Assembly (NCBI GenBank): GCA_036874045.1
Contig: CM072344.1
Location: forward strand, 14,914,501 to 14,978,500
Origin: Cymodocea nodosa
Taxonomy: Eukaryota > Streptophyta > Magnoliopsida > Alismatales > Cymodoceaceae
Reading direction: 5' to 3'
DNA: 64,000 nucleotides
The translations under genes were made by a program, and so were the position numbers. This document shows positions 1 to 10,292 of this stretch, in pieces; position 1 is the first letter of the stretch, and every line of letters begins with the position of its first letter. Under the pieces are notes generated by a model. That model had not been told where the DNA came from. It ran no database searches and saw only the letters and a program-made list of their open reading frames with translations.

Positions 1-738
1 TTAAAATCATCAAATAGAATTGTAGTTTTTGTTTCCATCATTCCTTTTTTTACTTGTAATACTTTTTCATTTTCATTTTTTTATTCACACATATATTTGG
101 ATGATTGTAAATGAGAACATTGCAAGCATTAGATTGAATATATTTATTGTAATTTACCTTTTATTGTTTCAAACATGCAGTACAACTAAGATCTTCTATT
201 TTTGAATTTTTTATTAAAGTGGAAGACATGAATAATCTAATTTTATATGAAATAAATGAAATACATAGATGATCTAAATGAAATAATGATATACTTAATT
301 AATTAATAAATGATATAATAAAGATCTAACTTTATAACAGGATTATTTGATTAATGTAAGTAATTAGTTCCTTGATTAATTACATTTTGACTAATTACTT
401 TAATTTATTACTTAACTTCATTAAAGATCAATTCAATTCTATTATATGTACAAATGCCTAAAATTTCATCATATTCAATTTTAAGTATACAAATAAGCCT
501 TTAGAATGTTATCACATGCAAGCATATTGCTTATGAATATTTGTGAGACGCAGGAAATGTGTAACAAAAAGGAGTTGGCTTAAACTTTTAGAGTATATTT
601 GTGTACTTAGAAAATAGTGGAAAACACTAAAAACAAAAATGATGAAAATTTTTCTGGATGTTTGAAAAACAAAAATGTTAGTGGTAGACGGTTGCCATTG
701 CTAAAGAACCTTTGCATTGATATGGAATTTATGCTTGT
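1..738. other. AT-rich intergenic DNA, no gene seen
   Basis: AT-rich sequence with no open frame of interest, no RNA gene and no recognisable transposon end. It lies outside the left arm of the inverted repeat and has no counterpart that I can see beyond the right arm. Confidence 0.6.
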
Positions 739-960
739 TTGTGGTTAGGTAGTGTTATTATTATGTGGAAGAAATATTTATTCTTTTTTATTATTTTCTT
801 CCATCTATTTTCTTCTCTTTTTCCTTTTTTCTTTCTTTCCCCTTCTTCCTTCTGCCTTTCCATTTATTATTTATATCATTTTTACTTCCATTTCCTTTGT
901 CATTCTTTTCCCTTATATTTTCCTTTCCCCCCCCCCCCCCCTCTTCTTCATCTTCTTCGC
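739..960. repeat. Polypyrimidine tract with a C15 run, outer edge of left repeat arm
   Basis: The + strand is almost pure T and C, with a run of 15 C at 927-941. The matching polypurine tract near 38,661-38,815 in the right arm has a 10-G run in the equivalent place. The inverted repeat therefore probably extends into this tract, but low complexity hides the exact end. The several overlapping short open frames here are products of composition, not genes. Confidence 0.7.
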
Positions 961-1812
961 CCGCTAGAAACCTTAATTTCATGCCAGTTGAGCACCGTCG
1001 CCAATAATGTCGGTCCACTCCATCCCTGAGTTGGAATCACTAAGGAAGATTGATGCCACACTGTTCGACCATGAGTAGAGTAGAATCTTCCCATCCCGCC
1101 TTGGATGACGAGTTAGGCACGATCGACATAGCAGATGGGCGGATAGACCACACAGGTTGCATGTGCTACCGTTCTAAGTCGCAATGCATTTCTTTTATTC
1201 GAAAGCACCACCCAAGCATCTATTTTTAATGCCATATACGCATTTGACACGAGGAGGATAATGAAATAAAAAGGTTTTGTCGACCAACTTCTGTAATTCA
1301 CATTCTTAGAAGCAAAGCGTACATGTGCCTCTATGCCTATTTCATTGTTTTATGGCATCTCTTGATAAATCATACCACCACTAGTCCAGTCGCATCCACC
1401 CTACTTATAACGAAAGTGGTGGTTGTGATGTTTTAAATTACCGTGTAATTTACGATATACCATGCATCTTAAAGAATACCACATCACGGATGCATATTTT
1501 GAAAGCACTTCATGGCCATTTCATTGTCAATTACATTAACAATACTTTAAGTTTTGCCATGAAGATTATTGTTTGGGCATGATAAGCATCTAGCTGGGTT
1601 TCAGCAGCATTTCGCTTCCATCTCTGTAGTTATTAGTTTACAAAGTCAGCTACCTCACATGCAACCATCCCCATTTTCTTACAATAGCTGGCACTATTCA
1701 CCTAGAATAATTGGAATCCACGCTGGAAGATCTATGTGATGTAAAGGTTTGAATATTTCTATCAAGGTAACATGAAGGCGAGAGATATGTATGTACAAGT
1801 GAATCAAAATCC

Positions 1813-1820
1813 TATAAATA
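1813..1820 (+). promoter_or_regulatory. TATA box of GRP1
   Basis: The sequence tataaata lies 100 bases before the GRP1 start codon. The same box occurs 100-105 bases before the start in all four GRP copies, in the shared context cctataaatacccc or close to it. Transcription should begin near 1845. Confidence 0.8.
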
Positions 1821-1912
1821 CCCCCTCATGGACTGCTAACAATCTCACGCAAGCAGCTAGCAAGTTATCGTGTCTTACGTAGTTGTTTGATCTCCTGAAT
1901 TGATTAAGAAGA

Positions 1913-2170
1913 ATGGCAGGTAGCCTTAAGTTTGCCGTAGTTGCAGTTCTGGTGGTCGTGCTCTGCGTGAGCATGGCCACTGCATCAAGGGAGCTCCAGG
2001 GGATGTATAGCAGCGTCAGAGCTGGAGGTGGCGGCGGCGGTGGTGGAGGTGGATATGGCCCGTTTGGTGGGGGATACGGATCTGGATATGGCTCCGGCTA
2101 TGGAAGTGCCACGTCGTCAATGGGAGGTTACCCGTACTACGGAGGATATCCCGGTTATCCCCGCTATTGA
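1913..2170 (+). CDS. Small secreted glycine-rich protein (GRP1)
   Basis: An 85-residue single-exon protein. Residues 1-25 form a clear signal peptide: a basic/polar start (MAGSLK), a hydrophobic core rich in V, A and L, and a small-residue cleavage region ending ATAS. The mature part opens with RELQGMYSSV, followed by a glycine run, repeated GSGYGSGYGS units and a Tyr/Pro/Gly tail. It should be exported to the apoplast or cell wall. Glycine-rich proteins of this kind are linked to walls and stress, but no specific role can be read from the sequence. The start is supported by the signal peptide and the TATA box 100 bases upstream. An aataaa lies at 2372-2377. Its twin is at 37,468-37,725 and two diverged relatives are at 53.3 and 59.8 kb. 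Confidence 0.88.
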   Translation: MAGSLKFAVVAVLVVVLCVSMATASRELQGMYSSVRAGGGGGGGGGGYGPFGGGYGSGYGSGYGSATSSMGGYPYYGGYPGYPRY

Positions 2171-2371
2171 TGATCGCGCACTTTAGATGGTGTCGACGAC
2201 GACACCATGCACGCATGGTTGGACATCATCAAGGACACTTAATAATAACATGCATGCAGCCACTTTCTATCCATATATGTCTGTAGCTAGCTTGGTGTGT
2301 GTTATTTTGTGTTCAGTATTAATGATCGATTGCAGCAGTAGAAGGCTTCTTATGTAATGTAATGTAGTTTG

Positions 2372-2377
2372 AATAAA
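2372..2377 (+). terminator. Polyadenylation signal of GRP1
   Basis: An aataaa hexamer about 200 bases after the GRP1 stop, preceded by T-rich sequence. The mirrored copy lies at about 37,257-37,262 for GRP2. Confidence 0.6.
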
Positions 2378-2399
2378 GCCAACCATGTTCGATTAGTTT

Positions 2400-3398
2400 G
2401 CAAGTATGAACTTTGTTTGAAATCAGGGCTGCCAATTATTATCTGCATGCTTTATGACATTTTCATGTTTAATTTGCATGTTTTTGGCAAACGCCGTAGC
2501 AGACTCTTAATTTGCTTGCTTACCGTAATCATGGTTGGCCCATCGAAAGAAAAATTTCAATCGCTTTATCATCTGATCACTAATTCATTCATAGAAGAAA
2601 ATATTATTTTTACGATGTAAATGAATCTATCCATAGAGACGTATGATGGCCTCGAGAACTTGTGCTTCTCGACAGACTTCCAAAATATTAATTTTTTAAG
2701 TGTATGTACCCCATTTACTCATCGGAGGCATCTCTTTTTATCATGGACTTTGTTTAAAGGATAAAAATTAACATTAATAACCGTTATGCTGCTAAAGTCG
2801 AGAAAAACCCTATGATGATTTTAACTTCTACATATTTAGATAATATCCGGTAATTGTGCACAAAGTGCTCAATCATGATGTGAGCGTATATATACCAAGC
2901 ATAATCAATCAAGTATCCTATGATGTAAAGAACTACACAACAAATTTTAAAAAAATCTTGAACAAAAAGGATCGAAAATCACAATGACAACAAAGATGAC
3001 GAGAGCAAATAGGTTAATGAAGTCAAAGTATTCTTTATTCCATGAAAGTGATTGAGGTGGTGGTGGTAGACCCAAACAATTAAACAAAGAAAAATATATT
3101 GAAATGCGTGAAGATCGAATGGAAGCAAATAGGTTTAGGGCAAGATAGGACATCCCAAAGGACTAAAGGAGCATGGAGACTACACCCGGAATCACACAAA
3201 AGAGCAGGCACGTAAAAGACAGACATGAATTTTTTTTTATTGGTTTCCTCAGACTTTTCGTCCATTCCGTTTGACATTCTGAGGTCCAAATTATGATTCC
3301 AGACCTGCACACCAGATCCAAGTCGGAGGTGCCACTCGAATCTACCATAACCGACCGTCGGGGAGTCACCGTAAGGGGCCGACGGAGGAGGTTGTATA
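2400..3398. other. Non-coding part of the left arm between GRP1 and the copia fossil
   Basis: No gene is visible. Short open frames here are not conserved as proteins between the arms beyond the general identity of the repeat. The first few hundred bases also resemble the regions 3' of GRP3 and GRP4 (for example a shared gaatgaattagtgatcag), so part of this is the ancestral GRP 3' flank. Confidence 0.6.
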
Positions 3399-4545
3399 TG
3401 TTAGGACCTTATGACTCATCAAAAGAGGGGGTGAACGGTGATTTATGTGTATTTTAATTTTTTTTTAATTTAATTAATTGATATTGAATAATCAACATGT
3501 ATAAGTATTAAGTAAGTAAATCATGTATAACAGAAATATAAATAAAAACACAAGAAAATTTTTAAATGTTTCATCAACTAAGCTAGTACAACCTTAATGT
3601 TTACTTAAGCTTCACTAAGTGTCTTAATACTTATAAACACTTGTTTTCAAGTCGAAATAAGAACTAATCATTTACTTGAATTTTCTGGTCGTAATTCTAA
3701 CCAACCACTCAGAAGTTTTTAAGTATAAACTTCAGTAAACCAACCTTTTGAGTTTTCAGGTTAAAACTTAAACCAACAACTTATAGCTTTCAGGTTGAAG
3801 TTATAAACAAAATGATCTTTCTTGGATCAGACTTTCAACACTTGGAGAGTTTTAAGAATCTTTGTGTAAATCCAACTTTTAATCTATTCTTTGTTGCGTT
3901 TAATCTAAATTGAACTTTCTTCTATAACGGTAGTTGATCTACAATATATATTGTATCTCTATATGTGATTGTATATGTAATCTCACTTGCTAGCTCTACC
4001 TGATATTAAATGATCTGTTTGTATTTATACTTGTAAGTCCAACGATCATATTTTCTCTTCAACAAATTGATTATGTTGTAATTGCTGAATTGCAAGTCTA
4101 AATATGGTAAGTTATTGTTCTATATATTATCCTTTATGTAGCCTTTTGATTTCCTTTGATTTTTGGATAGTTAGATTTATAACATTTCAAAAAAATCAAA
4201 TGGTTATCTTGTAATTCTTCGAAAAACTTGAATAGTTTACTTGTCATGTGATACTTTAAGTTATGTACATGAGTTTTTAAGTTCGGATAGTTGTAACTGT
4301 AACTTTTTGAAAAACTCAAATAATTATTATATAACTATCCAAAAAACTCAAATATTTATACTTCAAGGCTTTTGACTGCTCAACATGTGTTTCTTATTTA
4401 TATACTTACATAATTGAATGACTTAAGTTTCGAATAGTTAGACTTCCTAACTTTTCGATTTCCTTAGACTTTCAAATAGTAAGCCAACTACTCAGCCACT
4501 GTTTTGTTGATTTTTATCCAAATCTTTGTTACATTCAAGACCTAC
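3399..4545 (+). mobile_element. Ty1/copia LTR-like fossil (candidate)
   Basis: The segment starts near tgttaggacc, with an aaaagaggggg purine run at about 3420 of the kind seen as a polypurine tract in Sirevirus-like copia elements. The rest is AT-rich and non-coding. It contains several imperfect direct and inverted copies of a short motif around aactatttgagttttt between 4130 and 4360, as LTR promoter regions of this lineage often do. It runs straight into copia pol-like sequence. Exact ends are uncertain. The mirrored copy is about 35,080-36,225. Confidence 0.45.
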
Positions 4546-4800
4546 ATACGAGGACAGTTGGAGTTGGGAAGCACTTCAATGACCTTTACATCATCATTTC
4601 AGATGTTCCAACGAGGCAGGCCATGGCTACAATTTTCGCTAATGTCTAGCATAGGCGATTAGGCCACCCACTTGATGATTCTATTTTGTTGATTAGATTG
4701 CTATCTATCAGTAATGAAACAAACTTGTTGTGATGTATGCCACTTAGCTAAACTAAGACATTTGCCATTTCAAACATCTACCAATAGAAGTACTCAACCT
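4545..4800 (+). mobile_element. Ty1/copia pol fossil, pre-integrase region
   Basis: Reading on the + strand gives the copia pre-integrase signature: RRLGHPL, then CDVCHLAKLRHLPF, the zinc-binding segment that precedes the integrase core. Only this short piece is present and the element is broken. It abuts a gypsy fossil in the opposite orientation at about 4800, so two unrelated retroelement pieces have been joined. The mirrored copy is at about 34,824-35,080. Confidence 0.7.
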
Positions 4801-5700
4801 TGTAACGGTGGCTGCCTTGTAACTAGCGTTGGCTTGTGTAATGTGCTGGCGAACCTCATGTTGAATGTCGCAAATGGAGGAGATGAGGTCGTCAACATTG
4901 TGATGACCGGTAGAAGGAATGCAAGGTCGACCGGTTGGCTTGGGAGACGGCCATAAACAATAGTAAACGGTGCCTTACCTATGGTTCGGTTGACCATACT
5001 ATTATAAGCGAATTCAGCTTGTGCCAGAGATTGATCGCACTGTTTGGGACGAGCACCGGAAATTGCACGAAGTAGATTACCGAGAGTGCAATTGACGACT
5101 TCCGTTTGGCCGTCGGACTGAGGGTGGCAAGTGGTGCTGAAGTTAAGGGCGTTGTCGAGCTTACCCCAGAGTGTCTTCCATAAATGGGAAAGGAACCGGG
5201 TATCCCGGTCAGAGGTGATAGAGTGTGGAACGCCGTGGAGTCGAACAATCTCCTGGAAGAACAGGTTGGCGACATGGTGGTCATCTGTCGTCTTCTTGCA
5301 AGGCAGAAAATGGGCCATCTTCGAGAACCGATCAACAACTACGAGAATGGAGTCCATGCCCTTGCAAGTACGTGGAAGTCCTAGGATGAAGACATCCACC
5401 CATGATGCTTGTGGGATGGGAAGTGGTGTGTATAGATCCGTATTTTGACGTTGTCCTTTGGCACTTTGGCATGTGGGGGCAGCTACGGACAAATCGTTCG
5501 ACGTCACGCTTTAGTTGGGGCCAAAAGAAACGAGCTTCAAGGGCAGCCACCGTTTTGTCCCGTCCTGGGTGGCCTCAGCCTTGAAATAAGAAGCCTTCCT
5601 ACTACAAGAAGTCCTTCTCTGGTTGATGGTGGTGACATTTGTCCCATGACTGCTGGAAATCACTGTCAGTCTCATACAAGTCAAGGAGGCTGTCAAAACT
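4794..5700 (-). mobile_element. Ty3/gypsy integrase fossil
   Basis: The 237-residue open frame at 5507-4794 carries the retroviral-type integrase core. The D, D and E positions fall in [18 protein letters not shown] and HPQSDGQTE, and further gypsy features such as [10 protein letters not shown] are present. Sequence upstream on the same strand (to about 5700) resembles the zinc-binding region before the core. No LTR, protease or reverse transcriptase adjoins it, so this is a broken fragment. The copy in the right arm (about 33,930-34,830) is nearly identical, which means the insertion predates the inverted duplication. Confidence 0.88.
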
Positions 5701-6309
5701 AATTATTTCATGGCGTACAGTGATTAATAGGCAAGATCTTGTCCCTCGCCCACTCACACCGAAGATATAAATTTAATTAAACATGTACATGCAAAATATA
5801 AATTAGCATTTCCATTTGACTGCATTTGTTGATCTCGTGTATAAAAATGCGGCTCTCAGTTACTCTTGACAACACTAAGCCCATATTAATAACCACACGT
5901 AAAAATTTGATTCAATTTAATGTTTGAAACCATGGTTAATCATGATTTCAGTTTTTTTAGTGTCGACATTTGTGGCCGAATAATCATTTCACATTTCTTC
6001 TTCCTTTCAATTTTCATAATTACTCGTCGGTTTTTCCCTCAATTTATGTTTAAATATTCTGTGCAAGGTTCTTTCTTATAATTTAATATATTCAGTTATG
6101 TTTCATTTTTTCTTCCTGAACTTTGTATAGGACTTCTCTAAAAATAAAGGGTGTAGATTTTGCAAAGTGGTTTCACCTTGTAGTAGTTCAGACTTTGAAA
6201 TTTTTCATACATGTTCACCATATCACATATCACAATAAAATTGCATCATGACTTTTCAAGCATTGAATCTCACATATCATATCAAATATCCTACTCATAT
6301 CCATCTAAA
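5701..6309. other. Inner end of left arm and unique spacer
   Basis: 5701-6060 matches the right arm closely. 6061-6309 has no counterpart that I can find elsewhere in the window. No gene is seen. Confidence 0.6.
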
Positions 6310-6893
6310 AATACCCTCATAAGAAGGTGAAGATGAAACAACAGGAGCTAAATTGGTGGAGTGTGGAAATTGATTATATCAGTGCAGATAAAAAGAAAAC
6401 AGCTTAAATGGCTAAACCAAACTAATACCAGCTGCTAAATATCAATCAATCAATGACAGATTCAGACAAAATGCTAGCCTCCATTATTGACCACTTCAAT
6501 TTTTTTATGTTCATACATCAACCTCTCAAGCCTAACTAACACTGTTGCTATATATCAATCAATCAATGGTAGATCTAGACAAAATGCTAGCCTCCACTAT
6601 TGACCGCTGCAATTTTTTTATGTAAGCCAGAAGACGTCACGAGAATTATTAAAAAAATCACCACTGCTTAGAATTCTCGCCTCCCTTTGTTGTTAGTACT
6701 TGCTCTATCTTCAAATTATGTAATGTTATCTTGCTTCGCTCTTCCATCAGTCATCCCTTCTTCATCCACGAAACCCATCCTTCTTGTTTTCTTTCTTTCT
6801 TATCATGCTTCATCCTTCCATCTATCCTCTTCTTTCTTTCTTGCAAGAACAAATCAATCCTCATCTTCAGTTCTCACCTTGCTCGCATAAGCA
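6310..6893 (+). promoter_or_regulatory. CNL1 upstream region, direct repeat of the CNL2 upstream region
   Basis: From aataccctcat at about 6310 to the start codon, this matches the sequence before CNL2 (about 25,417-26,000) in the same orientation. Within it, a block of about 110 bases is tandemly repeated (about 6431-6540 and 6541-6622), each copy containing atcaatcaatcaatg and acaaaatgctagcctcc. CNL2 has the same internal repeat. CNL3 keeps only the last 120 or so bases before its start codon. Confidence 0.75.
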
Positions 6894-9800
6894 ATGGGGA
6901 ATTTCATCCCCTGCAACTGCAACTTTGAGGTTGTGGAATGCATGAAGATGTTCGAGTTGGATAAGACTATACGTTTCTGTTTGTGCCCAAGGAGAGATAG
7001 AGATAAGCTTGAAGATGAGGTACAACATCTTCGAAGAATGAAAGATGATGTCGACAATACAATCTCCTCTCAACGACAAATACAGCCAGGAACCGAGTGC
7101 AAGGTAAATCAAAAATCGTTTTATAGTATATTTCTTACAAAGTTATGCACCTTAATTCTTAGATTTTTCACAATAAACACATACCAATTTCTTGAGCTCG
7201 TAATACCATATTCTAATCATCTATTTTTTTATAAACAAATTTAACTAAAGCTGGCAGTTACAAGATGGATGAAAAGAGTAGAAGAATTGAATACAGAAGT
7301 AACAGAACTTCTTGGATCATTACAAGAGAGGAGTTGTTCATTTCTATCTAACTATAAGCTTGGAAAGAAGGTTAGCAGGATGCTTAAAAGAGCTCAAAGA
7401 TTGGCTACAGAAAGAGAGAAATTTGGTGACAGCCTCGTTAGTTCATATCGAAGAAGGGATAGAGATAATCTAAGACGAGAGATGCAAGAATTGCAAGAGA
7501 TGAAAGATGATGTCAACAAAATGGTCATCGAACAACAACGGATAGAACCAAGAACTGAGTGCAAGGTAAATTGCAAATATGTTGTCATATATTTCTCACA
7601 AAGTTATATATGTTAACTCTTAGAATTTCACATTAAGTACATACAAAATACCTCATCTTGTAATAACATGTTCTAATCATCTTTTTTTTTATAAACAAAT
7701 TTAAATAAAGCTGGAGGTTGGAAGATGGATGCAAAGAGTAGAAAAATTGAATACAGAAGTAACAGGACTTCTTAATTCAGTGGAAGAGACGAGTAGCTCA
7801 TTTGTATCTAATGATGAGCTAGGAAAAGACATTGACACGATGCTTGAAAGAGTTCGAAGATTGTATACAGAAAAAAAGGATTTTCCTGACAGCCTCATTA
7901 ATCCAAGAGTAATTGAAGATGTTCCATATCCAGTACCAAAATTCTACAGTAACAGAGAAGAAACATTGTCTGAAATTCTCCATCATCTGCAAGATGATGC
8001 TGTAAAAATGGTAGGAATTTATGGGATGGGAGGTGTAGGGAAGACCACCATCTTAAAGAAAATCCAAAAAGAGATGAAGACAACCGATTGGAGGCATGTG
8101 TTTGAATCAGTGGTCTGGATCACAGTTTCAAAAGTTGTTGATGTCACTGACATCCAAAAGCAAATAGCTAAGCAGCTAAAAATTACCCCAACATCTGATC
8201 AACGAGGAATTGAAGAAGAAGAAGAAAGGGCTCAAACTCTACGTACTGCTTTGATGGACAAGAAGTTGTTATTGCTCATGGACGACATATGGGATGTTCT
8301 AGATTTAAAAAAGATTGGAATTCCAATGCCAACTATTGATAGTGACACGATTAAAATTGCATTTACAACAAGAGATGAGAAAGTCTGTATTGACATGGCT
8401 TCTCAAAAACGAGTCATGGTGAGACCAATGAATGAGGAAGACTCATTGAAACTCTTCGGAAAGAATTTGGATTCAGAAGAAATTCTAAAAGATGCCATTG
8501 GATATTATGCAGAGAAAATTGTCGACAAATGCGATGGATTACCATTGGATATTATCACCATTGCAAGGGTAATGACAAAATGCAAAATGCCTCATGAATG
8601 GCGAGAAATGTTTGAAAATCTTGATCACTCTCTTCATCAAGAAATTCCAAATATGGAAAATGTGATGAGGATTTTAAAATTCAGTTTTGACAGGTTGGAA
8701 AGTGATAAGCTTCGATCTTGCCTTTTATATTGCTGCCTTTATCCAGAGGATGACAACATTGATAAAAAACATCTCATTGAGCAGTGGGTTGGAGAAGGAT
8801 TGGTAGATTCCCATGGGGAAGGACAAAACATCATCAACATACTTACATCTGCTTGCCTTCTTGAAAGAGGTGGATATTCTTCTGATGTGGTTCGAGAGAT
8901 GTGGTTCGAGAGATGGCACTTTGGCTTACAAATGGATCAAATGATCTAGATAATTATTTTAAAGTGTACGTCACATCAGCTGCAAATAAATTGCATAACT
9001 ATGGCGGATGGTTTATGGCCAAGAGGATCTCTCTCATGAAATGTGATTTGAAAAGTTTACCTGATTCCAAAGATGATAATTGTCCCTTTCTTGTTACACT
9101 ATTATTAAATCGAAACCCGAGTTTCCATAAATTCTCCACAGTCAATTTCTTCAAGTTCATGCCGTCACTCTGTGTTTTGGATCTAAGCCATACGAAACTA
9201 ATGGAGATCCCAAGGTCAATCAAGTTTTTGGTTAATTTACAGTATCTCAATCTATCTTGGACGGAGATTGAGTGTCTTCCTGTTGAAGTAGGTAGTCTGA
9301 AAAAACTAAAGACATTAAACCTAGAGAACCCATGGAAACTTAAAAGGGTTCTGCAAGGAGACAACATTGAGTTGGTGAATTTACGAACACTATATTTGTT
9401 ACATTCTGAGTATGACTTTGAATTAGCACACAATGTAGAAAATCAACCACAGCTCATGTTCAAGGATTTGAAGGAATTGAAGCATCTCGAAGATCTTAGT
9501 ATAGATGTTAAGTCAGGAAGACATTTTCAGATACTTGTTAATAATCCTACCCTTTCAGCAGCTATAACTAAAGTAATCCTTTGGTTTTTGGATTGCAAAG
9601 ATGATGATATGAATTCAGCAATTTCTAAATTCTCAAAACTGCTTGAACTCAAAGTACATTTTTGTTCTAACATAAGGAAGATAGAATTTTTTCGAACTCA
9701 ACCATTCTGCCTTGAGGAACTTGAGTTGATTGGTCTATGGATTTTGAGCATTTCTATCAGAAAAACTGTTAATCTCACGTGTCTTATGGAAAATCTTTGT

Positions 9801-10292
9801 ACTGTGAAAATTAGATATTGTTCAAGGTTGAGGGATGTGACGTGGACGGCAGAACTTCCAAACTTAGAATATCTTTTGTTGTGTGGATGTGATGGAATGG
9901 AAACACTTGTGGTTGGAGATGACGAAGGACAAGAAGGGAGACTGACAAGAACAAATAAGTATAAAGAAAACAAGGAAGAATATCAAAATTATTACTTCCC
10001 CAAGTTGGAGAGTTTAAATCTTTGGAGTATGCAGAATTTGGAGAGCATTTCCAAGTTGACATTCCCATTTCTCTTTCCTTCCTTGAAATGGCTCGATGTA
10101 CAAATGTGTCTCAAACTACAGAACATTTGTTTGGGAAGTGATAGTGCCAAAGGTATGGAATTCATAAGTGGAGAGCAGGAATGGTGGAATAGATTGAAGT
10201 GGCAGGATGAAGACACAAAGTATATTTTCTTTCCTCATTTTCAACCAAGGGATGAAGACTGGGATGTATATATAAAGAAAAGCACAGAATGA
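6894..10292 (+). pseudogene. CNL1: RPS2/RPS5-type CC-NB-ARC-LRR gene, frameshifted and mosaic
   Basis: Exon 1 is 6894-7103 (MGNFIPCNCNFEVVEC start, possible N-terminal acylation), exon 2 is 7251-7565 and exon 3 begins at 7711. Introns of 147 and 145 bases have GT and AG ends and lie in phase 0. Exon 2 arose from a tandem duplication of about 460 bp running from mid exon 1 to mid exon 3, giving a doubled coiled-coil region. The NB-ARC has P-loop GMGGVGKTT, kinase-2 LLLLMDDIW and RNBS-B IAFTTRDE; the usual GLPLA reads GLPLD. At 8887-8914 the 14-mer gtggttcgagagat is duplicated, shifting the frame. About six codons including the MH of MHD are missing just before it. The LRR part reads on in another frame to 10,292. 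Pseudogene status is likely; a truncated NB-ARC product ending at 8949 is possible. Confidence 0.85.
6996..7917 (+). repeat. Tandem duplication within the CNL1 coiled-coil exons (period about 460 bp)
   Basis: gatagagataa occurs at 6996 and again at 7458. The acceptor-exon junctions (taaag then ctg) fall at 7251 and 7711, 460 bases apart. Each unit spans the second half of exon 1, an intron and the first part of the CC-encoding exon. The donor gtaaat and the acceptor are kept in both units, so the extra exon 2 (105 codons) is in frame and could be spliced in. Confidence 0.85.

Larger units (their letters stand above)
780..6060 (+). repeat. Left arm of a large inverted repeat (about 5.1-5.3 kb)
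   Basis: From at least 961 to 6060 this arm matches the reverse complement of 33,564-38,660, nearly base for base in the parts I compared. It carries GRP1, a copia LTR-like and pol fossil, and a gypsy integrase fossil in the same order as the right arm. The inner end is sharp: similarity stops after taaatattct at about 6060. The middle (3.4-4.5 kb) differs more than the rest. The fossils are shared, so the duplication came after both insertions. Confidence 0.9.

Noticed and set aside
541-560. acgcaggaaatg shared by about 548 and about 39,030
   Set aside because: Same orientation, whereas the arms are inverted, and the flanks do not match. Chance similarity.
739-1029. Overlapping frames of 70-96 residues on both strands
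   Set aside because: All are produced by the polypyrimidine tract, which stays open in every frame.
8015-8050. miR482/2118 target site in the P-loop coding sequence of the CNLs
   Set aside because: The site encodes GMGGVGKT as in known targets, but by eye several mismatches to the family consensus remain. Degradome or small-RNA data would be needed.
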